From: Cupriavidus basilensis OR16
Lineage (GTDB): Bacteria > Pseudomonadota > Gammaproteobacteria > Burkholderiales > Burkholderiaceae
Length of the DNA: 64,000 nt
Direction of reading: 5' to 3'
NCBI RefSeq assembly: GCF_000243095.1
Contig: NZ_AHJE01000017.1
Span: 62,001-126,000, forward strand
Below the pieces are notes generated by a model, which worked only from the letters and a program-made list of their open reading frames with translations, searched no databases and had not been told where the DNA came from. Positions 1-10,234 of this stretch are shown here, in pieces (positions within the stretch are counted from its first letter, which is position 1; every line of letters begins with the position of its first letter). The position numbers were made by a program, and so were the translations under genes.

Positions 1-1
1 G

Positions 2-3000
2 GCAATCTTCACGTATCTGGAGCAAGTCGAGCGGGGCAACATCCCGCATGAGACGAGTGCCGCCGGTACGGCGAGCGAGGGCGCGGCGGACAGCGCGGAC
101 GGTTTTGACGGCGCGGCTGGCGACGGCGCGACGCAGCCTTTCCTGGAGTTTGCCCAGAGCGTGCATCCGCAATCGGTGCTGCGCGCGGCCATCACCGCCG
201 GCTATCGCCGCCCGGAGTCCGAGTGCGTGCCGGTGCTGCTTGAGCAGGCCCGCCTGCCGCATCAGCAGGCCGAAGCCGCTCTCGCCATGGCCCGGACCCT
301 GGCCACGCGACTGCGCGAGCGCAAGGTCGGCACCGGCCGCGAAGGGCTGGTGCAGGGGCTGATCCAGGAATTCTCGCTGTCCTCCCAGGAGGGCGTGGCG
401 TTGATGTGCCTGGCCGAGGCGCTGCTGCGCATTCCCGACAAGGCCACCCGCGACGCACTGATCCGCGACAAGATCAGCGGCGCCAACTGGCAGTCGCATC
501 TGGGCCAGAGCCCGTCGGTGTTCGTCAACGCCGCCACCTGGGGCCTGCTGTTCACGGGCAAGCTGGTGGCCACCCATACCGAAGCCGGCCTGTCCAAGGC
601 GCTTACCCGCATCATCGGCAAGGGCGGCGAGCCGTTGATCCGCAAGGGCGTGGACATGGCGATGCGCCTGATGGGCGAGCAGTTCGTCACCGGCGAAACC
701 ATCTCCGAGGCGCTGGCCAACGCACGCAAGTACGAGGCCGAAGGCTTCCGCTACTCGTACGACATGCTGGGCGAGGCGGCCATGACCGAGGCCGACGCGC
801 AGCGTTACCTGGCCTCCTACGAGCAGGCCATCAACGCCATCGGCCAGGCTTCGCGCGGGCGCGGCATCTATGAAGGCCCGGGCATCTCGATCAAACTCTC
901 CGCGTTGCATCCGCGCTACAGCCGCGCGCAGCACGAACGCGTTGTCAGCGAGCTGTACGGCCGCCTCAAGTCGCTGACCTTGCTGGCCCGCCAATACGAC
1001 ATCGGCATCAATATCGACGCCGAGGAAGCCGACCGGCTGGAAATCTCGCTCGACCTGCTCGAGCGCCTGTGCTTCGAGCCTGAGCTGGCTGGCTGGAACG
1101 GCATCGGCTTCGTGGTGCAGGGCTACCAGAAGCGTTGCCCGTTCGTGATCGACTACCTGATCGACCTGGCCCGCCGCAGCCGCCACCGCCTGATGATCCG
1201 CCTGGTCAAGGGCGCGTACTGGGACAGCGAGATCAAGCGCGCCCAGGTGGACGGGCTGGAGGGCTATCCGGTCTACACGCGCAAGGTCTATACCGATGTG
1301 TCCTACGTGGCCTGCGCGCGCAAGCTGCTGTCGGTACCGGATGTGATCTACCCGCAGTTCGCCACCCACAACGCCCATACGCTGGCGGCCATCTACCAGA
1401 TCGCCGGCCACAACTACTACCCGGGCCAGTACGAGTTCCAGTGCCTGCACGGCATGGGCGAGCCGCTGTACGACCAGGTGGTCGGCCCGTTGGCCGACGG
1501 CAAGTTCAACCGCCCGTGCCGGATCTACGCGCCAGTGGGCACGCACGAGACGCTGCTGGCCTACCTGGTGCGCCGCCTGCTGGAAAACGGCGCCAACACG
1601 TCCTTTGTCAACCGCATCGCGGACGACACCATCTCGCTGGACGAGCTGGTGGCCGATCCGGTGGCCGTGGTCGAGCAGATGCACGCCGAAGAGGGCACGC
1701 TTGGCCTGCCGCATCCGCGCATTGCGCAGCCGCGCACCCTGTATGGCGAATCGCGCGCCAATTCCGCCGGCATCGACCTCTCCAACGAGCATCGCCTGGC
1801 CTCGCTGTCGTCCGCGCTGCTGGCTGGCACGAGCGAGGCGGTCAGCGCCGTGCCGCTGCTGGCCACGGAAGCCGCCGCCAGCGCCGACGCCAATCAGCCG
1901 GCCCCCGTGCGCAACCCGTCCGACCTGCGCGACGTGGTCGGCCATGTCACCGAAGCCAGCATGGCCGAGGTGGAGGCCGCGCTGCAGGCCGCGGTGAACG
2001 CCGCGCCGATCTGGCAGGCGACCCCGGCCGATGTGCGCGCCGCCGCGCTGGAACGCGCCGCGGAACTGATGGAAGCGCAGATGCAGTCCCTGATGGGCAT
2101 CATCGTGCGCGAGGCTGGCAAGACCTTCTCCAATGCCATCGCCGAAGTGCGCGAGGCCGTGGACTTCCTGCGCTATTACGCCGCGCAAGTGCGTGAAACG
2201 TTCTCCAGCGACACCCATCGCCCGCTCGGGCCGGTGGTCTGCATCAGCCCATGGAATTTCCCGCTGGCCATCTTCACCGGTCAGGTCGCGGCCGCGCTGG
2301 CTGCCGGCAACACCGTGCTGGCCAAGCCCGCCGAGCAGACCCCGCTGATTGCCGCCCAGGCCGTGCGCCTGCTGCGCGAGGCCGGCGTGCCGGCCGGCGC
2401 GGTGCAACTGCTGCCGGGCCGTGGCGAAACCGTGGGCGCCGCGCTGGTGGGCGACACCCGGGTCAAGGGTGTGATGTTCACCGGCTCCACCGAAGTGGCG
2501 CGCCTGCTGCAACGCAGCGTGGCCGGCCGCCTGGACGCCGCCGGCCGCCCGGTGCCGCTGATCGCCGAGACCGGCGGCCAGAACGCCATGATCGTGGACT
2601 CCTCCGCGCTGGCCGAGCAGGTGGTTGGCGACGTGGTCAACTCCGCCTTCGACTCGGCCGGCCAGCGCTGCTCCGCGCTGCGCGTGCTGTGCCTGCAGGA
2701 AGAAGTGGCCGACCGCGTGCTGGAAATGCTCAAGGGCGCCATGAACGAGCTCGCCATGGGCAACCCGGACCGCCTGTCCACCGACGTCGGTCCGGTCATC
2801 GACGAGGAAGCGCGCAACAACATCGTGCGCCATATCGATGCCATGCGCGCCAAGGGCCGCCGCGTCCACCAGGCCGATCCGAACGGCGCGGCCAGCGCGG
2901 CCTGCCGCAATGGCACCTTTGTGTCGCCAACGCTGATCGAGCTCGACAGCATCGAAGAGCTGCAGCGCGAAGTCTTCGGCCCCGTGCTGCACGTGGTGCG

Positions 3001-3898
3001 CTACCAGCGCGCCGCGCTCGACACCCTGCTGGCGCAGATCAACGGCACCGGCTACGGCCTGACCATGGGCATCCACACCCGCATCGACGAAACCATCGAG
3101 CACATCGTCGAGCGCGCGGAAGTGGGCAACCTCTACGTCAACCGCAATATCGTGGGCGCGGTCGTGGGCGTCCAGCCCTTCGGTGGCGAAGGCCTGTCCG
3201 GCACCGGCCCCAAGGCGGGCGGCCCGCTGTACCTGCACCGCCTGTTGTCGGTCTGCCCGCAGGATGCCGTGGCCCGCGTGGTGCGCGCCTCCGACACCCT
3301 CGGCGGCGCGGACGAGACCGGCCCGGTGCGCCGCACGCTGACCGAGGCACTGGGCACGCTCAAGGAATGGGCGCAACGCGAGAGCGCGGCACTGCCCGAA
3401 CTGGCGGCGGCATGCGAGCGCTTTGCCGCGGCCTCGGCGGCCGGCCTGTCGGTCACGCTGCCCGGCCCGACCGGCGAGCGCAACACTTACACCCTGCTGC
3501 CGCGCGCTGCCGTGCTTTGCCTGGCCCAGCAGGAGGCCGACCTGGCCATGCAGCTGGCGGCGGTAATCGCGGCGGGCAGCCAGGCCGTGTGGGTTGAAAG
3601 CCCCATGGCCCGGACGCTGTTTGCGCGGCTGCCGAAGGCAGTACAATCGCGCGTCCGCCTGGTGGCCGACTGGTCGGCCAGCGACACCGGCTTCGACGCG
3701 GTCCTGCACCATGGCGACTCCGACCAGCTGCGCGCCGTGTGCGAACAGCTCGCCACGCGCCCCGGCCCGATCATTTCGGTGCAAGGCCTGGCGCACGGTG
3801 AACCGAATGTCGCCATCGAGCGTTTGTTGATCGAGCGCTCGCTGTCCGTCAATACGGCGGCTGCGGGCGGCAATGCCAGTTTGATGACGATCGGCTAA
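2..3898 (+). CDS. putA: Trifunctional PutA (proline dehydrogenase / P5C dehydrogenase / repressor), 5' end outside window
   Basis: Oxidises proline to glutamate in two steps at the inner membrane, and PutA proteins with an N-terminal ribbon-helix-helix also repress put genes. The window opens inside that DNA-binding domain: the first codons read AIFTYLEQVERGNIPHE, the usual end of the RHH region. About 1298 residues are visible. The FAD-binding proline dehydrogenase core contains RLVKGAYWDSEIKRAQ (near visible residue 400). The aldehyde dehydrogenase core has ETGGQNA (general-base Glu near 856) and SAGQRCSALR (catalytic Cys near 890). A C-terminal domain of about 230 residues follows. An internal GTG at 161 is in frame but is not the start, because coding continues upstream to the window edge. 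The reading frame is intact throughout. Confidence 0.97.
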   Translation, partial: AIFTYLEQVERGNIPHETSAAGTASEGAADSADGFDGAAGDGATQPFLEFAQSVHPQSVLRAAITAGYRRPESECVPVLLEQARLPHQQAEAALAMARTLATRLRERKVGTGREGLVQGLIQEFSLSSQEGVALMCLAEALLRIPDKATRDALIRDKISGANWQSHLGQSPSVFVNAATWGLLFTGKLVATHTEAGLSKALTRIIGKGGEPLIRKGVDMAMRLMGEQFVTGETISEALANARKYEAEGFRYSYDMLGEAAMTEADAQRYLASYEQAINAIGQASRGRGIYEGPGISIKLSALHPRYSRAQHERVVSELYGRLKSLTLLARQYDIGINIDAEEADRLEISLDLLERLCFEPELAGWNGIGFVVQGYQKRCPFVIDYLIDLARRSRHRLMIRLVKGAYWDSEIKRAQVDGLEGYPVYTRKVYTDVSYVACARKLLSVPDVIYPQFATHNAHTLAAIYQIAGHNYYPGQYEFQCLHGMGEPLYDQVVGPLADGKFNRPCRIYAPVGTHETLLAYLVRRLLENGANTSFVNRIADDTISLDELVADPVAVVEQMHAEEGTLGLPHPRIAQPRTLYGESRANSAGIDLSNEHRLASLSSALLAGTSEAVSAVPLLATEAAASADANQPAPVRNPSDLRDVVGHVTEASMAEVEAALQAAVNAAPIWQATPADVRAAALERAAELMEAQMQSLMGIIVREAGKTFSNAIAEVREAVDFLRYYAAQVRETFSSDTHRPLGPVVCISPWNFPLAIFTGQVAAALAAGNTVLAKPAEQTPLIAAQAVRLLREAGVPAGAVQLLPGRGETVGAALVGDTRVKGVMFTGSTEVARLLQRSVAGRLDAAGRPVPLIAETGGQNAMIVDSSALAEQVVGDVVNSAFDSAGQRCSALRVLCLQEEVADRVLEMLKGAMNELAMGNPDRLSTDVGPVIDEEARNNIVRHIDAMRAKGRRVHQADPNGAASAACRNGTFVSPTLIELDSIEELQREVFGPVLHVVRYQRAALDTLLAQINGTGYGLTMGIHTRIDETIEHIVERAEVGNLYVNRNIVGAVVGVQPFGGEGLSGTGPKAGGPLYLHRLLSVCPQDAVARVVRASDTLGGADETGPVRRTLTEALGTLKEWAQRESAALPELAAACERFAAASAAGLSVTLPGPTGERNTYTLLPRAAVLCLAQQEADLAMQLAAVIAAGSQAVWVESPMARTLFARLPKAVQSRVRLVADWSASDTGFDAVLHHGDSDQLRAVCEQLATRPGPIISVQGLAHGEPNVAIERLLIERSLSVNTAAAGGNASLMTIG

Positions 3899-4043
3899 CC
3901 GCCGGGCGTCGATCGAAGCGACGCGAGGTAGCGGTGATCCCGCAGGCCTTGCGTATTTGAAAATCGGGGAGCGTTTCGCGCCACACCCGGACGCGTCCAA
4001 AAACGCAGCAAAGGCTATAGAGAATAGCTACCAAGGAGAACAG

Positions 4044-5195
4044 ATGAACTCGACTTTCCACAAGACGGCCCTCACCGTTGCCCTGTCCGTCGCTGGCCTG
4101 TGCGCCACCTCGGCTGCCTTCGCCCAGGCGCAGGAAATCAAGCTGGGCTTTGCCGCGCCGATGACCGGCGGCCAGGCGCAATATGGCAAGGACATGCAGA
4201 ACGGCGTCGTCCTCGCCATCGAGGAAATGAACGCGACCAAGCCCAAGATCGGCGGCAAGGACGTCAAGTTCGTACTGCTCTCCGAAGACGACGCGGCCGA
4301 CCCCAAGACCGGCTCGGTAGTCGCGCAAAAGCTGGTCGACAACGGCATCCAGGGCATGCTGGGCCACTTCAACTCCGGCACCAGCATCCCGGCGTCGATG
4401 GTCTACAACCGCGCTGGCATCCCCCAGATCGCCATGGCAACGGCGCCTGAGTACACCCACCAGGGCTTCAAGACCACCTTCCGCATGATGACCTCCGACA
4501 CCCAGCAGGGCTCGGTGATCGGTGCCTTCGTGGTGAAGAAGCTGGGCGCCAAGAACATCGCCATCGTCGACGACCGCACCGCCTACGGCCAAGGCCTGGC
4601 CGACGAATTCGAGAAGGCCGCCAAGGCCGCCGGCGGCAAGATCGTGCGCCGCGAGTTCACCAACGACAAGGCGGTGGACTTCAAGGCCGTGCTGACCAAC
4701 ATCAAGCGCAGCAACCCGGACGTGATCTTCTTCGGCGGCGCCGAGACGCAATCCGCGCCGATGGCCAAGCAGGTCAAGGAACTCGGCATGAAGTCGCCGG
4801 TGGTGTCGGGCGAAATGTCGAAGACCGACAACTTCCTCAAGCTGGCCGGTCCTGCCGCCGAGGGCACGGTCGTATCATTGGCCGGCCTGCCGCTGGACCA
4901 GATGCCTGGTGGCTCCACCTACGAGAAGAAGTACGAGAAGCGCTTCGGCGGCAAGGTGCAGACCTACTCGCCGTACGCCTATGACGGCGCCACAGCGTTG
5001 ATGACCGCCATGATCAAGGCAGGCTCGGCCGATCCGGCGCGCTACCTGCCGGTGCTGGCGGCCACCAACATGCAAGGCGTGACCACCAAGACACTGGCCT
5101 ACGACGCGCGCGGCGACCTGAAGGACGGCGGCATCACCGTCTACAAGGTGGTTGGCGGCAAGTGGACCGTGCTGGAGACGGTTGGCGGCAAGTAA
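4044..5195 (+). CDS. Branched-chain amino acid ABC transporter substrate-binding protein (LivK type)
   Basis: Periplasmic binding protein of 383 aa for a branched-chain amino acid or related ABC importer. The ATG at 4044 is chosen because AAGGAG lies 7-12 nt upstream and it gives a clean signal peptide (MNSTFHKTALTVALSVAGLC.. ending ..AAFAQA). The mature part starts EIKLGFAAPMTGGQAQYGKD, typical of type I periplasmic binding proteins, and continues with FNSGTSIPAS and DDRTAYGQGL. No permease or ATPase genes follow, so the transporter partner must be encoded elsewhere. It sits behind putA in the same direction but is probably a separate unit; a strong terminator follows. Confidence 0.93.
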   Translation: MNSTFHKTALTVALSVAGLCATSAAFAQAQEIKLGFAAPMTGGQAQYGKDMQNGVVLAIEEMNATKPKIGGKDVKFVLLSEDDAADPKTGSVVAQKLVDNGIQGMLGHFNSGTSIPASMVYNRAGIPQIAMATAPEYTHQGFKTTFRMMTSDTQQGSVIGAFVVKKLGAKNIAIVDDRTAYGQGLADEFEKAAKAAGGKIVRREFTNDKAVDFKAVLTNIKRSNPDVIFFGGAETQSAPMAKQVKELGMKSPVVSGEMSKTDNFLKLAGPAAEGTVVSLAGLPLDQMPGGSTYEKKYEKRFGGKVQTYSPYAYDGATALMTAMIKAGSADPARYLPVLAATNMQGVTTKTLAYDARGDLKDGGITVYKVVGGKWTVLETVGGK

Positions 5196-5236
5196 GCCAT
5201 TGCGCTCAGTAGGGCGCGATCAACGTCCGGTATCTG

Positions 5237-5267
5237 ACGCCATCTCATTGAGATGGCGTTTTTTTGT
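5237..5267 (+). terminator. Rho-independent terminator after the LivK-type gene
   Basis: ACGCCATCT and AGATGGCGT form a perfect 9-bp stem around a 5-nt loop, followed by seven T. It lies 42 nt after the stop codon of the binding protein. The stem core recurs in the terminator at 8893. Confidence 0.9.
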
Positions 5268-5330
5268 TTTCGTGGCCTGCGAATTCACCGAGCCCGTCGG
5301 ATAGCATGGCGCGGCCAGCCTCGCGTGAAG

Positions 5331-6563
5331 TTACGGCTGCCGTTGCACGATGCGGTTTTGAGCCTCTTCGATCATGCGGAGTACGGTGACATCATTGGGG
5401 GCGCCTAGCGCTAGCTTGGCGAGCCGTTGCCGGGCCGCTTCCGTCTGTCCGCGCTGCGCCAGGATATGGATCACCTGTTCCGCCGAAGGTGAAGCGACAA
5501 TTGCGATAAGCCCACGTGGATCCGCATTCTCTCGCATGACAAGCGTGGCGATGTGAGCGGCCGCGCTGCCGCCTGAGAGCCTCGCTTCGATCGCGGCGCT
5601 GGCGGACAGCCAGTCGCTGTAGCGGGCTAAGTCGAGAAAATCAATCAAGCCGGCGTTGTTGGCGAAAGCTGGTTGGCCTTGCGCGAGGAGATCCTGGAGC
5701 GGGCGTAGTGTCTCCGCGTGGAGCGATGAAAGCGCATGCGGCAACAGGACCATAGCGGCAAGGTCCTCCGCAAGGAGCTCACTGGGTACGCCCGCATGCC
5801 AAATGGCCTGTAGCGCCTGACGTTGTGCCTCGGGTTCCTGGATCAAAGGCAGGAGGAAACCCATTTCCTTCGCGTACTCGGCTCGGCTTATGGCGCCGCC
5901 TGATAGCGCCGCATCCAAAATTGGGATGCTATCGGGGAACAAGCCCATTCGCGCATACTGCATGACTGCCTGATGTGCAATTTCGGTGTCTGACGAGCGC
6001 GCTGCCTTTGCGAGCATGGCCGCGACCTGAGGATTCGCCCCGAGGCGGGATTGCTCCGCGACAGACAAGGTCAGGTCGGTCTCGTATTGCGATGCCAGCA
6101 GGTTGACCAGAGAGCGTTTGACCGGCTCTGCGTGGACGGTCCACAAGCTGGCTTCTATCCGCGCCGCTGTCGCAGCGCTGGGCGGAAGTGATAGCAATCT
6201 CATCGTATCCAACAAATACTGGGCGGTTGTCGGACTACGATGAGTGGATTCAAAGTCACGCCAGAGCAAGTCGAATTTTTGCTCGGGTGTGAGGGTTGCG
6301 TCCGAGATTATGCGTTGCCCGTAGCGCTGAAGGCTTTCGAGATCGGCTCCCTCGGCAAGAGCCGCAGGATTCGACGCCAGTGTTGCGACAGCGCTTTGCT
6401 GTGCAGTGGTGGTCGGTGTGTCAATCACAGATCGCCGGGCTGCCAATGCCCGCGCATCGGACTCGTTGGGCGAGCCTTTCGTTGACAATGCGCGTATGCC
6501 GACTATCGCCACAATGACGGTAAGCCCGCCGACGGCTAGCTGGATCAGTTTATTCTTCCGCAT
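5331..6563 (-). CDS. Hypothetical membrane-anchored protein, 410 aa
   Basis: I do not recognise the family. The N-terminus MRKNKLIQLAVGGLTVIVAI is a single membrane anchor or uncleaved signal, followed by a helical, alanine- and leucine-rich body of about 380 residues with no cysteine motif or obvious catalytic signature. The body looks like repeated helical pairs (HEAT/TPR-like), which fits a scaffold, but this is inference. Codon use is less GC-biased than in the flanking genes, suggesting acquired or fast-evolving DNA. The ATG at 6563 lies three nt downstream of the stop of the small, apparently frameshifted ORF at 6567-6753, so the two look like one unit. Confidence 0.7.
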   Translation of the reverse strand: MRKNKLIQLAVGGLTVIVAIVGIRALSTKGSPNESDARALAARRSVIDTPTTTAQQSAVATLASNPAALAEGADLESLQRYGQRIISDATLTPEQKFDLLWRDFESTHRSPTTAQYLLDTMRLLSLPPSAATAARIEASLWTVHAEPVKRSLVNLLASQYETDLTLSVAEQSRLGANPQVAAMLAKAARSSDTEIAHQAVMQYARMGLFPDSIPILDAALSGGAISRAEYAKEMGFLLPLIQEPEAQRQALQAIWHAGVPSELLAEDLAAMVLLPHALSSLHAETLRPLQDLLAQGQPAFANNAGLIDFLDLARYSDWLSASAAIEARLSGGSAAAHIATLVMRENADPRGLIAIVASPSAEQVIHILAQRGQTEAARQRLAKLALGAPNDVTVLRMIEEAQNRIVQRQP

Positions 6564-6566
6564 TTT

Positions 6567-6753
6567 CTATTTCTTCTTCAACTCAACGCCTCTCTCGTTG
6601 AGCATAGTGAAGAGATTCTCTGACGTCGTAGATTTGAACAGGCTAGTCCACAAGGCAGGATTCCCACTGCTGAGTGGCCTGGGCCGCCGAGGCGACTAGC
6701 AGGCCAGGCAATATCGCGAGCAGCAGCGTTATTGAGTATCCGAGTATGCGCAT
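6567..6753 (-). pseudogene. Small secreted-protein gene with a probable 1-nt frameshift
   Basis: From the ATG at 6753 (GGGGGA upstream) the frame reads MRILGYSITLLLAILPGLLV.., a convincing signal peptide ending near AQA, then QQWE and a premature TAG after 36 codons. Skipping one base just after the QQWE codons restores an open frame that reads PALWTSLFKSTTSENLFTML.. and ends ..GVELKKK at 6567, just before the start of the 410-aa gene. The product would be about 61 aa and exported. One extra base is the simplest explanation. A sequencing error is also possible. Confidence 0.5.
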
Positions 6754-6941
6754 TGAAGAATCCCCCAAAAGGACAGATGGGCATATGCCGCCTATTTGAT
6801 TGGGTAACAGGAGCAGCCCCATCTGTACAAGGTAGACGCGTCGCCCTCGGCCGCTCTATCGGCACGGTCCGAATTTGGGACATGAAACTTCCGCATGGCG
6901 CATAATCCCGCACTCGCACATCCACCCCGAAGGAGCAGTCC

Positions 6942-8855
6942 GTGTCCGTGCAGGAAGTCAGCTACGACCACGCCATCGAGCTAGCCAACGCAGAGCGCTA
7001 CGATGAAGCGCTGGTTATTCTCGACCAGCTTTCGCAGGCGCAGCCTCAAGTGGTGGATTTCGATTGCCTGCGGGCACGCCTGCATTTCGACCGCGGCGAC
7101 GCGCAAGCCGCCTTTGCCGTACTCGATGCGGCGCTGGCCAAGCTGCCCGGGCTGCCGCTGCACCCGGCGCACCGCTGGTCCTCGCGCGGCGTGATCGCGC
7201 ACCGCTACGGCATGCTGTTGATGGGGATGGAGCGCGTCCAGGAGGCGCTGCCCTGGCTGGAAGAGGCCGCGCTGCGCAACGGCTTGTCCTCCGGCGAGTG
7301 GAGCGCCCGCCTGCATGCCGGGCTGGCGCATTACCGGCTGGGCAATTTCGCCGCGGCCGGCGCTTATTGGTATGACCTGCTGTATCGCGCGCCGGATCTT
7401 GGCGCCGCAGACATCCTGGGCCAGGCGCTGGCCCACGTGAATGCCGCCGGCGGCGAGGCCGAGCCGATGCTGCGCCTGTGCCTGGCGCGGATCGGCCTGG
7501 ACAACCCGGACCTGCTGGAGCTCGATGAAGCCGCGGGTGATGCCCTGGCCGCCGAGCAGGCCGCCATCGTGCTTTCCAGCCAGCCGGACCACCCGCACGC
7601 CCGCCGCATCCGCGCGCCACTGCGCTACCGCGCGGGCGAGCTCGACGGTGCGTGGGACGACTTCGCCACCTACCAGCGCAAGGCGCCGGACCCCAAGGCG
7701 CAGGTGCGCGAGCTCGAATGGCGCCACCAGTCCGGCGAGGCCGAGCCTTGGCTGCGCTTCGCCTTCGTCGAGGGCGCGACGGATGCGACCGGCTACTACA
7801 ATGCCGGCGTGGCGCTGGCCGAGTTCATGGACGCGGTGCCGGCCGCCGAGGCCGCGTTGATGCCGCACCTGATCAAGGCCTATCGCCTGGGCCTGGCGCG
7901 CTTCGAGGCCTACTTCGCCACCGGCGAGGGCGGCTACGACGACGCCGATCCCCATATCTATTCGTTGCTGTGCCACAACCTGGCTACCCGGCTGGAAGGC
8001 GACGGCAACCGCGCGGAGCGCATCGCGCTGCACGAAAAGGGCATCGCGGTCAGTGAATTCATTGAGCACTGGATCGACCTGCTCGCATGCCTGGAGGCGG
8101 CCGGGCAGCACGGAAAAGCCGTGGAAGTCGCCGGCGACGTGCTCAATCGGTATCCGCTCGAGCGCGATCCCGCTAATGTAGGCTGGATCTTCAGCCGGCT
8201 GATGAGCACCTGGAAGGCCATCGGCGGCCCTGAAGTGACGTCGGCGGCCCGCGATGCGCTGGCGCATATGGATGCCCGCGCCGACGCCTTGCCCGTGGAG
8301 GAACGCAGCCAGACCGCCCACGCGCTGGCCCACGCCCGCGCGCACTTCGCGGGGCTCCTGCGCAACGCCATGGGCAGCATGGACCAGCATGACCGCACCG
8401 ACGCGCAGGCCGAGATCGAGGCCCTGCAGCGCCGCGCGCTGCTGATCGAGGACGCGTGGCTGTGCAACCAGTTCGGCATGATCTGGCGCGACCTGGGCGC
8501 ACCGGAGCGCGCGTTGCCGCTGTTCGAGCAAGCCATCGCGCTGACCGCCGACGATCCCGTGGACCAGGCCTCCCCGCGCCTGCAGCGCGCGCTGATCCGC
8601 AACGGCGAGAAGCAATACGCCGAAGCGCTGACGGACTTCGAGGCCGCCTTTGCCGCGCGCGACGGCTGGGACGGCGAGGCTTACCTCGGCGCGGTCGAGG
8701 CGGCGCTAGGGCTGGAGCAGCGTGAGACCGCGCTGGGCTACTTCGACAAGGCGCGCGCCAGCGGTGCCGCGCAGGGCAAGTCGCGCTCGCTCTATGCCCG
8801 CATGGAAACCGGGCTGCGCGCGACCCGGCCCGGATGGAAGTTCTGGGGCGTGTAG
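6942..8855 (+). CDS. Tetratricopeptide-repeat protein, 637 aa
   Basis: Soluble protein without signal peptide, built of TPR-like helical hairpins: AIELANAERYDEALVILDQL at residues 9-28, further repeats such as RLHFDRGDAQAAFAVLDAAL, and a C-terminal group around ALPLFEQAIALTADDP. Starts at GTG 6942 with AGGAG 8 nt upstream. TPR arrays mediate protein-protein contacts; no partner is indicated by the neighbours. The gene stands alone and is followed by a strong terminator. No catalytic domain is visible, so a more exact role cannot be given. Confidence 0.8.
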   Translation: MSVQEVSYDHAIELANAERYDEALVILDQLSQAQPQVVDFDCLRARLHFDRGDAQAAFAVLDAALAKLPGLPLHPAHRWSSRGVIAHRYGMLLMGMERVQEALPWLEEAALRNGLSSGEWSARLHAGLAHYRLGNFAAAGAYWYDLLYRAPDLGAADILGQALAHVNAAGGEAEPMLRLCLARIGLDNPDLLELDEAAGDALAAEQAAIVLSSQPDHPHARRIRAPLRYRAGELDGAWDDFATYQRKAPDPKAQVRELEWRHQSGEAEPWLRFAFVEGATDATGYYNAGVALAEFMDAVPAAEAALMPHLIKAYRLGLARFEAYFATGEGGYDDADPHIYSLLCHNLATRLEGDGNRAERIALHEKGIAVSEFIEHWIDLLACLEAAGQHGKAVEVAGDVLNRYPLERDPANVGWIFSRLMSTWKAIGGPEVTSAARDALAHMDARADALPVEERSQTAHALAHARAHFAGLLRNAMGSMDQHDRTDAQAEIEALQRRALLIEDAWLCNQFGMIWRDLGAPERALPLFEQAIALTADDPVDQASPRLQRALIRNGEKQYAEALTDFEAAFAARDGWDGEAYLGAVEAALGLEQRETALGYFDKARASGAAQGKSRSLYARMETGLRATRPGWKFWGV

Positions 8856-8892
8856 CCTGCGCAGCCAGCCGCATCCGCGGCTCCGTCACGAT

Positions 8893-8926
8893 AAAAAACG
8901 CCATCCCGGCAAGATGGCGTTTTTTT
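8893..8926 (+). terminator. Rho-independent terminator after the TPR gene
   Basis: AAAAAACGCCAT pairs with ATGGCGTTTTTT; the A and T tracts make it able to work in both directions. It lies 38 nt after the stop codon. Confidence 0.88.
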
Positions 8927-9019
8927 ACGTGTGAATGCATCACGTTGGCAGCAGCTTCCGCGCCTCTGTCGGACAAACTCCGACATGGAATGTCATGTGG
9001 CTCCGCTACCATATAGTCC

Positions 9020-10234
9020 ATGAATGGACTGAGCCAATTGTTTCCAAGCCTGCCCCTGGCACCCGGCGGGCTTTTCTGGGTCGGGCTGGCGCTGGTGGGC
9101 GCCGGCCTGGCGGGTGAGATATGCCGCACGTACCTGAGGCTGCCCCGCATCGTCGGCTATGCCGCCACGGGCCTCGCGGCCGGCATGCTCGGCCGCGGCA
9201 TCGTGGACGAGGACATGATCGCGCAGACCCGCATCCTGATCGACATGGCGCTGGCGCTCGCCCTGTTCGAGCTCGGGCACCGGCTCTCGCTCACCTGGCT
9301 GCGGGCCAACCGCTGGCTGCTCTTCACCAGCGCCTTTGAAAGCCTGCTGACCTGGGGCCTGGTGGCGGCGGTGCTGCAATGGATCGGCGTGAGCCCGGCG
9401 GTCGCCATCCTGGCCGGTGGGATGGCGGTCAGCACCTCGCCCACCATCGTGCTGCAGCTGAAGAACGAGCTGCGCGCGGAAGGGCAGGTGACCGAGCGGC
9501 TGCTCGCCATGGCGGCGCTCAACAGTATTTACGCCGCTGCCATTGTCCAGGTCGCTACCGGCTGGCTGCATTCCGAGTATGGCAACCTGGGTGCGGCGCT
9601 GCTGCATCCGCTCTACCTGCTGGTGGGTTCCTGCCTGCTGGCCTGGGTCGTCGGCAAGCTTGGCCACGCGATCTATGCGCGCATGGAAACGGACGATCAC
9701 TACAGTTTCCTGGTGCTGGTGGGGCTGGTGCTGTTCACCCTGGCGCTCACGCGCGTGCTCAAGCTGTCGATGCCGCTCACGCTGATGCTGGCCGGTGTGG
9801 TGTTCAAGCACCAGGACAGCCAGCCGCGCGTGTGGCCGGCGCACTTCGGCAGCGCGGGCAGCCTGTTGATCATCGTGATGGTGGTGTCACTTGGCCTGCC
9901 GCTGACCGCGCATGACTGGGCCATTGGTGGTGGCGCGGCCTGTGTGCTGGTGCTGCTGCGCCACTTCGCCAAGCTGGTGGGCGTGGCCTCGCTGGGTTCG
10001 TTCTCCGGCCTGAGCATGAAGCAATGCGTGGCGCTTGGGCTTGCACTGGCACCCATGTCGGGCCTCGCGTACTTGCTGATGAGCGATGTCGCGCTGCTGT
10101 ATCCGACCACCGGCGAGCCACTGGCGGCCATCATCCTGTGCGCGCTGGCGATCGAGCAGTTGCTGGGGCCCACGCTGGCGGCCTGGGCACTTCGCTATGC
10201 GGGCGAGGTCAGAAGCAATGGAGGAGGGCGCTGA
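9020..10234 (+). CDS. Cation/proton antiporter, CPA2 (KefB/NapA-like) family
   Basis: Integral membrane protein of 404 aa with about 12 hydrophobic segments matching the Na+/H+ exchanger domain; typical early sequence [19 protein letters not shown] and later [20 protein letters not shown]. Such proteins exchange K+ or Na+ for protons. There is no cytoplasmic TrkA-N domain of the KefB/KefC kind, so glutathione gating is unlikely. Its TGA overlaps the ATG of the ybdK-type gene (TGATG at 10232-10236), so the two are translationally coupled. Coupling to a glutamate-cysteine ligase-like protein hints at a thiol or stress link, which is inference. Confidence 0.88.
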   Translation: MNGLSQLFPSLPLAPGGLFWVGLALVGAGLAGEICRTYLRLPRIVGYAATGLAAGMLGRGIVDEDMIAQTRILIDMALALALFELGHRLSLTWLRANRWLLFTSAFESLLTWGLVAAVLQWIGVSPAVAILAGGMAVSTSPTIVLQLKNELRAEGQVTERLLAMAALNSIYAAAIVQVATGWLHSEYGNLGAALLHPLYLLVGSCLLAWVVGKLGHAIYARMETDDHYSFLVLVGLVLFTLALTRVLKLSMPLTLMLAGVVFKHQDSQPRVWPAHFGSAGSLLIIVMVVSLGLPLTAHDWAIGGGAACVLVLLRHFAKLVGVASLGSFSGLSMKQCVALGLALAPMSGLAYLLMSDVALLYPTTGEPLAAIILCALAIEQLLGPTLAAWALRYAGEVRSNGGGR

